64,000 nt of DNA. Source: Adiantum capillus-veneris. Taxonomy: Eukaryota; Streptophyta; Polypodiopsida; Polypodiales; Pteridaceae. The position numbers and the translations under genes were made by a program. The stretch is from the NCBI GenBank assembly GCA_014529385.2, contig CM043964.1, positions 105,511,587 to 105,575,586 on the forward strand, given 5' to 3'. Positions 18,375 through 28,363 of the stretch are shown piece after piece (within the stretch, counting starts at the first letter, position 1; each line of letters opens with the position of its first letter). The notes beneath the pieces were generated by a model. The model ran no database searches, had not been told where the DNA came from, and saw nothing but the letters and a program-made list of their open reading frames with translations.

Positions 18375-18664
18375 ATGAGACTTCTCAGGAATAACCTTTT
18401 AGAAACCATATCACTAGTTTCATACTCCACAACACGATGATTCTTGTCATAATACAATTTATGGCTCTTTTGAGCTTCTCTAATATTCCCCCTGATTTTG
18501 CCCAACTCGCTATCCATTTTCTCAAGCATCTCACGTGACAGTTCTACCTTATTCCTTGAGTTAAGGAAATTAATAGGTGTGGGACAGTTGTAGCCATACA
18601 TTGCCTCAAACGGAGTCATCCTAATAGATGAATGATATGAACTGTTATATTTAAATTCAACCAA
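18371..18664 (-). CDS. Element A integrase core, C-terminal part
   Basis: VEFKYNSSYHSSIRMTPFEA and MYGYNCPTP are the conserved end of the integrase catalytic core; about 50 residues of helical linker follow. It overlaps the chromodomain segment by 4 nt in another frame, so a 1-2 base indel occurred at the YE-x-x-D-M-V region. Confidence 0.85.
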   Translation of the reverse strand: MVEFKYNSSYHSSIRMTPFEAMYGYNCPTPINFLNSRNKVELSREMLEKMDSELGKIRGNIREAQKSHKLYYDKNHRVVEYETSDMVSKRLFLRSLI

Positions 18665-19267
18665 AGCCAGATAATCATTCCAATTAGATTGGTTACATTC
18701 GTCACATATTTTCCAAAATACGATTCACTCTCTCCGTTTCCCCATCTGTTTGAGGATGAAAAGCAGTAGACATGCGTAACTGGGTACCCATAGAGTCAAA
18801 GTCGCGAACTTAGAATATCTGTCAGACACTATACTCATGGGCATGCCATGCAAATGAAATATCTCTTTTACAAACATGCATGCAATGGTCAATGCAGTAT
18901 CAATTATTTTTATAGGAAAGAAGTGAGCTTGTTTTGTGAGTCTATCTACCACCACAAAGATAGAATCATACCCTCCACGAGTAGTAGAAAGTCTAATGAT
19001 AAAGTCTATGGATATAGACTCCCACTTATGTAAAGGAATGTCTAAGGGTTGAAGGTCACCAGGAATCCTCTTATGTTCAATCTTAACTTGTTGACATTGA
19101 AAGCACTCACGCACATAATTCTTAACATCCATTTTCATACGCGGCCAAAAGAATGAACTTTTAGTCTTTTCATATGTCTTATTCAATCTAGGATGACCAG
19201 AAAAAGGTGAATTATGACACTCATGCAGAATTTGACTCTTAAAAGCAGAATTTGCAGAAATGTACAC
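18665..19267 (-). pseudogene. Element A integrase zinc domain and catalytic core, frameshifted
   Basis: From 19267 the minus strand encodes HECHNSPFSGHPRL (His pair), CFQCQQVK (Cys pair), ISIDFI (Asp) and IVSDRYSKF (Asp). The Glu motif ([11 protein letters not shown]) is present near 18730-18760 but in a different frame from the upstream part. An indel between about 18760 and 18800 separates the two. All key residues are in the DNA but not in one frame. Confidence 0.85.
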
Positions 19268-19893
19268 AAGCGGTCATAATAATACAGATTTCCCTTATAC
19301 AAGTGATATCTGTTCTCATACATCTCACCCATATTTTCACGCAAGAATTTCAAAATAGGCATATAAAAAGAATCATTTTCAACTTCAGCATGTATATCAT
19401 CAATCAAATTAGACCTCACAACAGTCAACAAATTACACATAGGCCTACGACTCAATGCATCTGCAACTTTATTTTCTTTTCCACACAAATACTTCAAATC
19501 AAAGTTATACTCAGCCAACAATCCAATCCATCTTCTTTGTCTGTTATTTAACAATGGCTGAGTGAAAATATACTTCAAGCTTTGATGACCAGTACGCAAT
19601 TCAAATTTTACGCCAAGCAAAAGATGAAGCCAATGCTTCAATGCATGAAAAACAACAAGCAATTCTAGATCATGTGTTGCATAGTTCAATTCATGTTCAT
19701 TTTGAGAATCTTTAACAAAAATCATGTACACGGAAATAGAGCTCTTTATTGACTTGTTGAAAGCTGGTGTATGTACAATGGGGATAGTGTTACCCATTTC
19801 CTTAGCATCTATATATATGCCTTTTTCCCTGAATTTAAAGGAGATTCTCCTTTCAGGAAATTTAACATCGGCAGCCAGGCGGTCACAAACCAT
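19183..19893 (-). pseudogene. Chimeric ORF: element B protease end fused to element A RNase H
   Basis: 236 codons. Residues 1 to about 62 (AADVKFPERRISFKF through FVKDSQNE) match the post-protease region of B copies at about 25920-26100 and 32170-32350. From about residue 63 (HELNYATHDLELLVV, ELRTGHQSLKYIF, ENKVADALSRRP) it is an RNase H of the A element, followed by the start of integrase. The switch falls near 19707 and keeps the frame. The RNase H lacks its first catalytic Asp region, and the RTDH Asp is now Gly. The RT of A and the rest of its 5' half are missing. Confidence 0.8.
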
Positions 19894-20216
19894 GGTGCCC
19901 CTAGGATTACATCCTCATGCTTGAGAGGAGAGATAAAGAAGTCCTCTTTGTCCACATAGCCTTGGACACGAAGCCTCAATTTCCCGATTAAGGGAGTGAC
20001 TGAAGATTCTTGCCCCTTGAAGGCACTGTCTGCGGGTAGGACATCTCCCATCTCATAGGATTCTATGCCTAGCTTGGTGGCCAACTCTATAGATATAAAA
20101 TTGTGAGTAGAACCAGGGTCAAAGAGAATAAAAGCATCATGTTCTCTTACCTTTCCCCAAGTATGGCATAGAGGAGATCCTTTGTGGTGAGTCTCCTCCT
20201 CTTGGATTTCAACCAA
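19809..20216 (-). CDS. Element B copy 1 protease
   Basis: Contains HDAFILFDPGSTHNF, the retropepsin motif (D-S-G-T/S family, here DPGST), and GYVDKEDFFISPLKHEDVIL before GAPWF. A 2-bp insertion after APWF shifts the frame; copy 3 has the same insertion but copy 2 does not. Copy 1 lacks about 9 bp found in copies 2 and 3 (QTH in ETHQTHNKGS). Confidence 0.82.
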   Translation of the reverse strand: MVEIQEEETHHKGSPLCHTWGKVREHDAFILFDPGSTHNFISIELATKLGIESYEMGDVLPADSAFKGQESSVTPLIGKLRLRVQGYVDKEDFFISPLKHEDVILGAPWFVTAWLPMLNFLKGESPLNSGKKAYI

Positions 20217-20470
20217 GGAAGCTCTAGGAGGATCTTGGCGGTTGTTCTTTTGGGGACAAGCGCGGTACGCATGCCTTTGGTCGCCGCACTTGAAACACCG
20301 GTTATCTTTGCGATAACGCTCAAGCTCTTCAGGAGAGAGTTAATTCTTACCTTTGTAAACTCCCTTCTCTTTAGCTTTGTTGGAGTTGCCCTTAGGAGAC
20401 TTTTGGACATTGTCCTTCCCCTTAGGCTCATTGGAACCCTTGTTTTCTAGGGGCTTATTATTTCTTTTAG
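20217..20470 (-). pseudogene. Element B copy 1 nucleocapsid zinc knuckle, broken
   Basis: The minus strand encodes CFKCGDQRHAY-type sequence where copy 3 has an intact CFKCGEQGHAYRDC. Here the frame is interrupted (TTAATTC near 20340 gives a stop) and the knuckle Gly-His context is changed. Confidence 0.65.
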
Positions 20471-20540
20471 CCCCTGTTTGGAAATTGATTCGAGAGGCCA
20501 CCATAGTATGGTGTATTACCGCCGATATGGTACGTGGCCT

Positions 20541-20771
20541 TTAGAAGTTGACATACTTCTCCATTTCTTCGGTTAAGCCCGCAAAAAATTGTTGCTTTTG
20601 CTCTCCAAAATCCAACTTTTTAAAGATAGTGGCTTTGAGTTGTAGGTCCCAAAATTTGTCTCCATATTTGTGCATGGATTGATTGGGAGAGAGCTTTAAG
20701 CTTCGCCATTCGGTGAGTACTTTGTCTTTGGCATCGGTGGCCAAAAAATGCTTCATAATGGAAGCTCTCAA
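20541..20771 (-). CDS. Element B copy 1 Gag, capsid C-terminal part
   Basis: 76 codons (MKHFLATDAKDKVLTEWRSL and on to FAGLTEEMEKYV), a typical retrotransposon gag segment. It is bounded by two in-frame stops that all three B copies share: one upstream after ANGEAP, one downstream before RPRTI. It differs from copies 2 and 3 at about ten residues. Confidence 0.8.
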   Translation of the reverse strand: MRASIMKHFLATDAKDKVLTEWRSLKLSPNQSMHKYGDKFWDLQLKATIFKKLDFGEQKQQFFAGLTEEMEKYVNF

Positions 20772-20783
20772 AGCTTTCCAAGT

Positions 20784-21353
20784 TCATGGAGCTTCACCAT
20801 TGGCTCGTAGGCTAGACCACCATTGTCTGGCGGACTTTTGAAAGTGCATAGCTACATGGCGTAGTTTAGAGGACTCCGTGAAGCCCTCATCTCCAAACGC
20901 CGCATCGAATTGCTGGATAAAGGCCAAGACTTTATCCATAGCACCAAAGGTACCATCATAGGTAAGGAAAGAGATGTTCTTCCCTCCCTCTTTGACTTTC
21001 CTCAATTTGGACGACCTCTTCCATGCGGCATAGGATTTCCTATGGCCTCTTCTTTTTGATGGTTCAAAGGTTGCACGATCACTTTCTTCAGAAGGTGAAG
21101 AATTTGAAGAAGGTGGAGAAGAGGGTGACCTCTTTCTCGCCTTTTTCTTGTCTTGATCTTCGTCGTCTTCACCATAGCTTTCATAAGAGGAAGAGGATGA
21201 AAAAGATGGAGAAGAGGGTGTCCTCTTTCTCGCCTTTTTCTTCTTTTTCTTTTTATCATCCCTCTTTGAATTATGGCGTGGAGAAGAGTGTGATGGTCTT
21301 CTCCGCTTTGGTGGTGATGGAGAGCGTTTAGCCCGCCGTCTTCGTGGAGCCAT
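20784..21353 (-). CDS. Element B copy 1 Gag, RS-rich region and capsid N-terminal part
   Basis: 189 codons beginning MAPRRRRAKRSPSPPKRRR, with Ser-Arg, Ser-Pro and Lys runs and two KKKARKR(T/S)PSSP repeats, then a gag domain (ISFLTYDGTFGAMDKVLAFI and SARQWWSSLRANG). It ends at a TGA after ANGEAP. The frame extends upstream to 21662 with one additional stop. Confidence 0.78.
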   Translation of the reverse strand: MAPRRRRAKRSPSPPKRRRPSHSSPRHNSKRDDKKKKKKKARKRTPSSPSFSSSSSYESYGEDDEDQDKKKARKRSPSSPPSSNSSPSEESDRATFEPSKRRGHRKSYAAWKRSSKLRKVKEGGKNISFLTYDGTFGAMDKVLAFIQQFDAAFGDEGFTESSKLRHVAMHFQKSARQWWSSLRANGEAP

Positions 21354-21473
21354 CTCCGCCGAGGTGGCGGGAGACTCACTTCTTTCTCGTTCCTTCGATA
21401 GAGGCTCTTGAGTTCTCCTTTGGGAAGGAGATGCATCATCAAGAAGTAAATTCTTGAGCCCTTCGTAGGGATT

Positions 21474-21662
21474 CTATTCTTCTTCCCGAATCGGAGAGAG
21501 AACTCTTTTGGGAGTCTCACAAGGAGGCTTCCTAGGTGTTCTCTCGTCATGGTGATGAGCTTGGAGAATCCCATGAGCACGGAGCTGCCGTTGCACTTCG
21601 CTTTGGAGAGATGGATTGCCCATGGCTTGTTGAAGCCTAGAAACAAGATAGTTAGCAAGCAT
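21474..21662 (-). CDS. Element B copy 1 Gag N-terminus
   Basis: 62 codons matching the Gag N-terminus of copies 2 and 3 (NYLVSRLQQAMGNPSLQSEV). It ends at a TAG replacing a Glu codon after IREEE. A 2-bp insertion near 21670 separates it from the MADNS start seen in the other copies. Confidence 0.75.
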   Translation of the reverse strand: MLANYLVSRLQQAMGNPSLQSEVQRQLRAHGILQAHHHDERTPRKPPCETPKRVLSPIREEE

Positions 21663-21749
21663 TGAAGCATATGATTAGTAGCTTGCTCATGAGCAAAATC
21701 AAAGTTATCAACATTAATTTAGCTCTCTTTACTATTGTCAGCCATTCTA

Positions 21750-22149
21750 ACAACTTTTAGGTGTAAACCTTTTAGGTGTACTTTGGCACTTCAAGCCCTA
21801 GTTGCTACTCCTCTTTACCCCTTTAGAAAAAGCACTAAAGCTATTGTACCCGCGGCTCGAATACCATTAATTACAAGGAATAGAAGAGAGGGCCTTTCGA
21901 CACCAAAACAGCACCGGCTCCTGTCAAGCTTCTAATAGCTCAATAGTGGTTAAGCCGTAGGAAAGCCCCGTAGGACTCCACTATTAAGACCATAGCTCTC
22001 GACGGTGATGCCCCGCTAACTGCAGAAAGGCAGGTGCACTGCAAGGCTGAAAAATCCCTATTCTACTTACTCACAGGTAATTAATAATAACAACCATTTA
22101 TAGCTAGCTTGAGGACCTCCCTTCTTGAGCAAGAAAAGAGAAACCTTGT
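21750..22149 (-). other. Element B copy 1 untranslated leader
   Basis: Non-coding sequence between primer site and gag, nearly identical to 27990-28363 and 34220-34606. Copy 1 has a short duplication (TTTTAGGTGTA) near 21757-21779 not present in the others. Confidence 0.7.
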
Positions 22150-22161
22150 GCTCTGATACCA
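22150..22161 (-). other. Primer-binding site, initiator-Met tRNA type (B copy 1)
   Basis: TGGTATCAGAGC on the minus strand, one base after the LTR end. This is the standard initiator-Met tRNA primer site of many plant LTR elements. Confidence 0.9.
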
Positions 22162-22162
22162 A

Positions 22163-23747
22163 TGTAACATTTAATGGTCTAAAAACTTATGTGTAGCGGA
22201 AATTAGCATGAACATAGTGGGCATTTCATTAGCATAGATTCCTAATGAGAATTACAAGAGTGCTTGGGTGGAGAGAGCAACTAAAATCATAACACCTAGT
22301 TAGATAGCATCAACAATATTTTCAAAAGAGAGAGAAATTAAGCTATTGACAACAGTTTAGGACCGGATTTGCATGGAGCCGGTCCCCCCTCCAAAAGGCT
22401 TTGTATTATGTTTTCTCCCATCAAGAGAGACATTGTACAATACAATTCTTTGTGTTCCTTCAAGACTAGCTAGTGCAATGAAGATGAAAGCTTCATGCAC
22501 TAAGCAAAACACTTAGTAAACACAACTTTAATTATCCCCGTTCTCAGACCCAAGACCTCACACACCTTCGAAGATGGTGAGAGCTAGCAGGGTATGAGAG
22601 TAGATTGAGAGGAAGAAGGAGTATCTTGCGAGAAAGATGTACATCTCCTCACATAATCACTCATATTACCATAGCTTAGCTTAGTAATTAGCATGGAAAA
22701 GGAGATGAGCATGCATTGAAGCTTGGCTCTTTGTTGGATTTGCATCCACATGCCAAGAGTATGTCGATGTAGGCTTCTATCTCACAAGCTTGGAGTAGGT
22801 GATGAGCTCTCCTTAAAGCTTGGGAAGAGATAATCTTCTCTTTCTTCACACATGACATTGTGTGAGTGTGTGTGTGATAATGCCTTGCAAAAATCATCCC
22901 CCTCTCTCTCTTGGGCGAGCCCTCTTGCTATTTGCTCTTGCTCAGCCCTCATTGGACCTCCCCAAGTCAGGGCTATCACAATTAAGCAGCATAAGTGATA
23001 GCCTTCTGACATGTGTCCCCCTTTCCCCTTTTGTGAGAGCTTTAGGTAATTTAATAATTAAACTAAACTCTCATTGGACCCCTATGCCTCCTGGCCAATA
23101 GGAATCAGGCAAGCCATTGGACTCCTGAATGCTCATTGGACCCCTTGGGAGACTGTCCAATAGTCTTCTAGGAGACTTAATTCTCATTGGTTCTTTTATT
23201 AAGTGTTTTTAAATTAATTAAACTAGATTTACTCTAGCCTATCTCTCATTGGTCCACCTCCAAGGCCATCCAATAGGAATTGGGCACACCTTGTGGGCAT
23301 CTGGGCTAGGGAGCTGACATGTGTCCCTAATTCCCTTTGTGTAAAGGGAGCCTGTGTGTGTGTGTGTGACTTTCTCTCTCATCCCCTAGAAGAAGGGCTC
23401 ACCCCCTCCCATGTAGGGATATGCAAAGACTTTTTAGTCACACACAAAGCATCCAATTTCCCGTAGGGTTGACCTTTGGACACAACCTTTGAATTTTGGA
23501 ACCTTAGCATTTTGGAAGTCTTAATGGGCTGAACCTTAGGGTCTTTTTAGCCCATTGTTGCACATGGCTCTTTTGCAGATGGCCCCCCATTTGTATCCCT
23601 ATTTTCCCCCCTTTGGATCCCTATTGTGGCCGGTCTGCTAGCTTAACCAATATTCTAGCTTTTTCTCCCCTGGCACTTCCCCACATTAAATGATCAGTTT
23701 AATATGAGAAAATCATTTATGAGAATTAGATATTGATTATTATGACA
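22163..23747 (-). repeat. Element B LTR 1
   Basis: 1585 bp. On the plus strand it begins TGTAACATTTAATGG and ends ATTATTATGACA, so in its own orientation it runs TGTCATAA to TTACA. It is the 5' LTR of copy 1 and the 3' LTR of copy 2. It contains a cluster of CCAAT motifs and a short GT run. Confidence 0.92.
22945..23275 (-). promoter_or_regulatory. Cluster of CCAAT motifs in B LTR 1
   Basis: CTCATTGG (CCAATGAG on the minus strand) occurs about five times, interspersed with CCAATAG in the opposite orientation, within roughly 330 bp. LTR 2 and LTR 3 show the same cluster. Its role as an NF-Y type promoter element is an inference. Confidence 0.4.
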
Positions 23748-23763
23748 TTCTCTCTCTCTTGAA
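23748..23763 (-). other. Purine tract before B LTR 1
   Basis: TTTCAAGAGAGAGAGAA on the minus strand abuts the LTR U3 end. Confidence 0.65.
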
Positions 23764-23845
23764 ATCATAGTCATCCTCGACTATGGTGTAGAGAAGATAA
23801 GGCATATTCATGAGTCCTTTTCTTAGCGGGTAGAGGATCCCTATG

Positions 23846-24343
23846 TTACCCTACGGCATCATTCCACAATGGATGACTTGTCCATAAATTCTGAAAGAGA
23901 CCCTTCCAGAATTTACTGGTCATTCTAGGATCTCTATCCGACACTATGGACATTGGCAAGCCATGGTACTTGAAAATTTGTGAGATGAAGAGGGTTGCCA
24001 TTTGATGGGCTTTGATAGTCTTTTTGACAGGTATAAAATGAGCTTGTTTACTGCACCTGTCTACTATCGTCCATATTCCCGTATTCCCATGGATAGACTT
24101 AGGCAATCCAAAGATAAAATCCATGGATATGCTCTCCCATGGTGAATTAGGGATTGGCAAGGGTTGAAGCAATCCAAGTTGCTTCCCTCTATCAAATTTT
24201 GTCTTTTGGCATACCACACATTTAGAAACATACTTTTGTATGTTCACTTTCATGGTAGGCCAATAGAAATATGTTTCAATTCCCTTTACGGTAGACAGAA
24301 TCCCTCTATGCCCCGCATAAGGTGGAGCATGATATTCATACAT
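23846..24343 (-). pseudogene. Element B copy 2 integrase, truncated after the second Asp
   Basis: HAPPYAGHRG (His pair), CVVCQKTK (Cys pair), ISMDFIFGLP (Asp) and SIVSDRDPRM (Asp) are present. After FWKGLFQNLWTS the family sequence stops and a short unrelated tail (HPLWNDAVG, stop) follows, about 100 bp from the LTR. The Glu motif and the whole C-terminal domain are missing. Copy 3 has exactly the same end, so the deletion predates their duplication. Confidence 0.88.
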
Positions 24344-25392
24344 TACTTTCTCACGTAGTGAGTTAGTAACGCATAGTCTATTGCGATAGAGGAGATAAAT
24401 GGTTCTTCTTTCTTCCGTAATGCAAGGGCTGAAATAACATCTCTAAAATCGGGATCAATAGCGTACTCATCTATCATTGAAGATAGATCATTGTGAGTTG
24501 CTATGGAAACCGCATTCACTCTCGGTCGTCTTGAGAGTGCATCAGCTACTTGATTATGCTTGCTGGCAATGTGAGAAATATGAAAATGAAATTGCGAAAG
24601 GAAATTTGCCCACCTCATTTGTTTGTCGGAGAGCTTGGTCTGCATCATGAAGTACTTAAGACTTTGGTGATCTGTTCGCAGAATGTAAGGAGTCCCCAAT
24701 AAATAGTGCTTCCATGAGTCTAAGGCATGTAGAACTGCAAGGAGTTCCTTTTCATATATGCCTAGAGCCTGCTCAACAGGGTTGAGCGTTCGACTCTCAT
24801 AGCCTATGGAGTGCCCTTCTTGGAGTAAAACAACTCCAAGGCAATCACCACAAGCATCACATTGGACGTCAAATGGTTTTGAGAGATCCGGTAGTGTAAG
24901 CACAGGTTGAGAGATAAGCTTTTCTTTAAGCTTTTCGAAAGCATTGTTCTCCTTAGCAGACCATGTGTACCGAATGCTTTTCTTTGTTAGGTCATGTAGT
25001 GGTCCTGCAATTTGTGAGAACTTTTCTATGAAGCGTCTATAGTATGCACACATACCTATAAAGCTTCTTAGTTCATTATGATTCCTTGGTTTAGGCCATC
25101 CTTTTATTACCTCTAACTTTGATGGATCCATTTGGATGCCATCTTGAGAGATAATGTGACCTAAATACTGAATCTCTTGCAAGAAAAATTCACTTTTCTT
25201 TTGATTAACATAGAGTTTATTCTCTCTCAAAACTTGAAATATTACCTGGAGGTGTTGCTTGTGTTCGTCTAATGAATTAGAGTAGATGATAATATCATCA
25301 AAGAACACTCCAGTGAAGGTTCGATGAGGCCGGAACAGCTTCTCCATCAAGCGGTTGAATGTGGCTGGTGCATTGGTCAGGCCAAAAGGCAT
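24343..25392 (-). CDS. Element B copy 2 reverse transcriptase C-terminal half and RNase H
   Basis: 349 codons from MPFGLTNAPATF. RT catalytic box FFDDIIIY, then LGHIISQDGIQMDPSK and a connection domain. RNase H with all four acidic positions: QCDACGDCLG, YEKELLAVLHA, ILRTDHQSLKY and NQVADALSRR. It ends early because copy 2 lacks about 20 bp found in copy 3 at 30636-30655, shifting the frame before integrase. A frameshift near 25578 separates it from the RT N-terminus. Confidence 0.88.
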   Translation of the reverse strand: MPFGLTNAPATFNRLMEKLFRPHRTFTGVFFDDIIIYSNSLDEHKQHLQVIFQVLRENKLYVNQKKSEFFLQEIQYLGHIISQDGIQMDPSKLEVIKGWPKPRNHNELRSFIGMCAYYRRFIEKFSQIAGPLHDLTKKSIRYTWSAKENNAFEKLKEKLISQPVLTLPDLSKPFDVQCDACGDCLGVVLLQEGHSIGYESRTLNPVEQALGIYEKELLAVLHALDSWKHYLLGTPYILRTDHQSLKYFMMQTKLSDKQMRWANFLSQFHFHISHIASKHNQVADALSRRPRVNAVSIATHNDLSSMIDEYAIDPDFRDVISALALRKKEEPFISSIAIDYALLTHYVRK

Positions 25393-25535
25393 GACAATGT
25401 ATTCGTAAAGAATAAATGTGGTGCGAAATGCGGTCTTTACAATATCTTGATCAACTATCCTTATCTGATGATAGCCACTTTTTAGGTCAATCCTACTGAA
25501 GTAGGTCGATCCTTGTAGCTTATCAAATAGGTCTT

Positions 25536-26447
25536 CTACCCATGGAACGGGAAACCTATTCTTGATAGTGATCCTTTTGGTGCTCTATAGTCGACACACA
25601 TACGATATGTGCCATCTTCCTTTTGCACTAATAGCACAGGTGAGGAAAATGGAGATGAGCTAGGCCTAACCATGCTCTTCTCAACTAACTCATGCACTTG
25701 CCGCATAATCTCCTCTTGTTGAGCTTGAGAAACTCTATAAGGAGGTTTGTTAGGCGGTGAACTTCCAGGAAGAAGTTCAATTGCATGGTCATCATTACCT
25801 CGTTTAGGAGGTAGCTCACAAGGGATGTCATCAATAAAAACATCTGGAAACCCCTTGAGAAAATTGGATAACTCTAATTCCTTTTGGTTTCCTTTATTTT
25901 CTTTTGCTAAAGCATTAGGTTCATTTTGAGAATCTTTAACAAAAATCATGTACACGGAAATAGAGCTCTTTATTGACTTGTTGAGAGCTTGTGTATGTAC
26001 AATGGGGATAGTGTTACCCATTTCCTTAGCATCTATATATATGTCTTTTTCCCTGAATTTAAAGGAGATTCTCATTTCAGGAAATTTAACATCGACAGCT
26101 AGGCGGTCAAACCATGGTGCCCCTAGGATTACATCCTCATGCTTGAGAGGAGAGATAAAGAAGTCCTCTTTGTCCACATAGCCTTGGGCATGAAGCCTCA
26201 ATTTTCCGATTAAGGGAGATATTGAAGCTTCTTGCCCCTTGAAGGCACTGTCTGCGGGTAGGACATCTCCCATCTCATAGGATTGTATGCCTAGCTTGGT
26301 GGCCAACTCTATAGATAAAAAATTGTGAGTAGAACCAGGGTCAAAGAGAATAAAAGCATCATGTTCTCTTACCTTTCCCCAAGCATGGCATAGAGGAGAT
26401 CCTTTGTTGTGAGTTTGGTGAGTCTCCTCCTCTTGGATTTCAACCAA
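25536..26447 (-). CDS. Element B copy 2 protease and reverse transcriptase N-terminus
   Basis: 303 codons. FILFDPGSTHNFLS (protease) near residue 35, then uninterrupted reading through GAPWFDRLAVDV, the linker and the RT start (RPSSSPFSSPVLLVQKEDGT, YRMCVDYRA). Copy 2 lacks the 2-bp insertion that breaks copies 1 and 3 after APWF, so this is the only copy with protease and RT in one frame. A small deletion at the YRALN motif ends it. Confidence 0.88.
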   Translation of the reverse strand: MVEIQEEETHQTHNKGSPLCHAWGKVREHDAFILFDPGSTHNFLSIELATKLGIQSYEMGDVLPADSAFKGQEASISPLIGKLRLHAQGYVDKEDFFISPLKHEDVILGAPWFDRLAVDVKFPEMRISFKFREKDIYIDAKEMGNTIPIVHTQALNKSIKSSISVYMIFVKDSQNEPNALAKENKGNQKELELSNFLKGFPDVFIDDIPCELPPKRGNDDHAIELLPGSSPPNKPPYRVSQAQQEEIMRQVHELVEKSMVRPSSSPFSSPVLLVQKEDGTYRMCVDYRAPKGSLSRIGFPFHG

Positions 26448-26771
26448 GGAAGCTCTAGGAGGATCTTGGCGGTTGTTCTTTTGGGGACAAGCGTGGTACG
26501 CATGCCCTTGTTTGCCGCACTTGAAACACCGGTTATCTTTGCGATAACGCTCAAGCTCTTCAGGAGAGAGTTTATTCTTACCTTTGTAAACTCCCTTCTC
26601 TTTAGCTGTGTTGGAGTTGCCCTTAGGAGTCTATTGGACATTGTCCTTCCCCTTAAGCTCATTGGAACCCTTGTTTTCCGGGGGCTTATTATTTCTTTTA
26701 GCCCCTGTTTGGAAATTGATTCGAGAGGCCACCATAGTATGGTGTATTACCGCCGATATGGTACATGGCCT
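26448..26771 (-). pseudogene. Element B copy 2 nucleocapsid region
   Basis: The zinc-knuckle region encodes a CFKCGKQGHAY-type knuckle on the minus strand. The frame has a stop near 26635 (TAG in the NVQKSPK stretch) and a TAA after the EYVNS position. Confidence 0.65.
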
Positions 26772-27002
26772 TTAGGAGTTGACATACTCCGCCATTTCTT
26801 CGGTTAAGCCCGCAAAAAATTGTTGCTTTTGCTCTCCAAAATCCAACTTTTTAAAGACATTGGCTTTGAGTTGTAGGTCCCAAAACTTGTCTACATATTT
26901 GTGGATGGATTCATTGGGAGAGAGCTTTAAGCTTCGCCATTCGGTGAGTACTTTTTCTTTGGCATCGGTGGCCAAAAACTGCTTCATAATGGAAGCTCTC
27001 AA
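26772..27002 (-). CDS. Element B copy 2 Gag, capsid C-terminal part
   Basis: 76 codons, identical in translation to copy 3 (33015-33245). It is bounded by the two shared in-frame stops. Confidence 0.8.
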   Translation of the reverse strand: MRASIMKQFLATDAKEKVLTEWRSLKLSPNESIHKYVDKFWDLQLKANVFKKLDFGEQKQQFFAGLTEEMAEYVNS

Positions 27003-27014
27003 AGCTTTCCAAGT

Positions 27015-27974
27015 TCATGGAGCTTCACCGTTGGCTCGTAGGCTAGTCCACCATTGTTTGGCGGACTTTTGAAAGTGCATAGCTACATGGCGTAGCTTAG
27101 AGGACTCCGTGAAGCCCTCATCTCCAAACGCCGCATCGAATTGCTGGATAAAGGCCAAGACTTTATCCGTAGCACCAAAGGTACCATCATAGGTAAGGAA
27201 AGAGATGCTCTTCCCTCTCTCTTTGAATTTCTTCAATTTGGACGACCTCTTCCATGCGGCATAGGATTTCCTATGGCCTCTTCTTTTTGATGGTTCAAAG
27301 GTTGCACCATCACTTTCTTCAGAAGGTGAAGAATTCGAAGAAGGTGGAGAAGAGGGTGACCTCTTTCTCGCCTTTTTCTTGTCTTGATCTTCGTCGTCTT
27401 CACCATAGCTTTCATAAGAGGAAGAGGATTAAGAAGATGGAGAAGAGGGTGTCCTCTTTCTCACCTTTTTCTTCTTTTGATTTCTATCATCTCTCTTTGA
27501 ATTATGGCATGGAGAAGAGTGTGATGGTCTTCTCCGCTTTGGTGGTGATGGAGAGCGTTTAGCCCGCCGTCTTCGTGGAGCCATCTCCGCCGAGGTGGCC
27601 GGAGACTCACTTCTTTCTCGTTCCTTCGATGGAGGCTCTTGAGTTCTCCTTTGGGAAGGAGATGCATCATCAAGAAGTAAATTCTTGAGCCCTTCGTAGG
27701 GATTCTCTTCTTCTTCTCGAATCGGAGAGAGACCTCTTTTGGGAGTCTCACAAGGAGGCTTCCTAGGTGTTCTCTCGTCATGGTGATGAGCTTGGAGAAT
27801 CCCATGAGCACGGCGCTGCCGTTTCACTTCGCTTTGGAGAGATGGATTGCCCATGGCTTGTTGAAGCCTAGAAACAAGATAGTTAACAAGCATTGAAGCA
27901 TCATTAGTAGCTTGCTCATGAGCAAAATCAAAGTTATCAACATTAATTTCACTCTCTTTACTATTGTCAGCCAT
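27015..27974 (-). pseudogene. Element B copy 2 Gag, N-terminal part with RS-rich region
   Basis: Starts MADNSKESEINVDNFDF at 27974. It carries the Ser-Arg/Ser-Pro rich basic region and the first part of the gag domain. An in-frame TAA at 27429-27431 lies in the poly-Ser stretch. It ends with the TGA after ANGEAP that copies 1 and 3 also carry. Confidence 0.8.
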
Positions 27975-28363
27975 TCTAACAACTTTTAGGTGTACTTTGG
28001 CACTTCAAGCCCTAGTTGCTACTCCTCTTTACCCCTTTAGAAAAAGCACTCAAGCTACTGTACCCGCGGCTCGAATACCATTAATTGCAAGGAATAGAAG
28101 AGAGGCTCTTTGAACACCAAAACAGCACCGGCTCCTGTCAAGCTTCTAATAGCTCAATAGTGGTTAAGCCGTAGGCAAGCCTCGTAGGACTCCACTATTA
28201 AGACCATAGCTCTCGACAGTGATGCCCCGCTAACTGCACAAAGGCAGGCGCACTGTAAGGCTGAAAAATCCCTATTCTACTTACTCACAGGCAATTAATA
28301 ATACCAACCATTTATAGCTAGCTTGAGGACCTCCCTTCTTGAGCAAGAAAAGAGAAACCTTGT
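27975..28363 (-). other. Element B copy 2 untranslated leader
   Basis: Non-coding sequence between primer site and gag. Confidence 0.7.

Larger units (their letters stand above)
19708..22149 (-). mobile_element. Element B, copy 1 (5' part only)
   Basis: Minus-strand leader, gag, zinc knuckle and protease of B, cut off in the region after the protease where element A sequence begins. Upstream (right) it is continuous with the primer site and LTR at 22150-23747. RT, RNase H and integrase of this copy are absent. Confidence 0.85.

Noticed and set aside
21023-21331. Plus-strand ORFs over the B gag (also 27254-27562 and 33497-33805)
   Set aside because: They are antisense shadows of the low-complexity Gag coding on the minus strand.
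22150-22161. tRNA gene fragments at the primer sites
   Set aside because: Only 12-18 bases match tRNA 3' ends, as expected for primer-binding sites; no cloverleaf is present.
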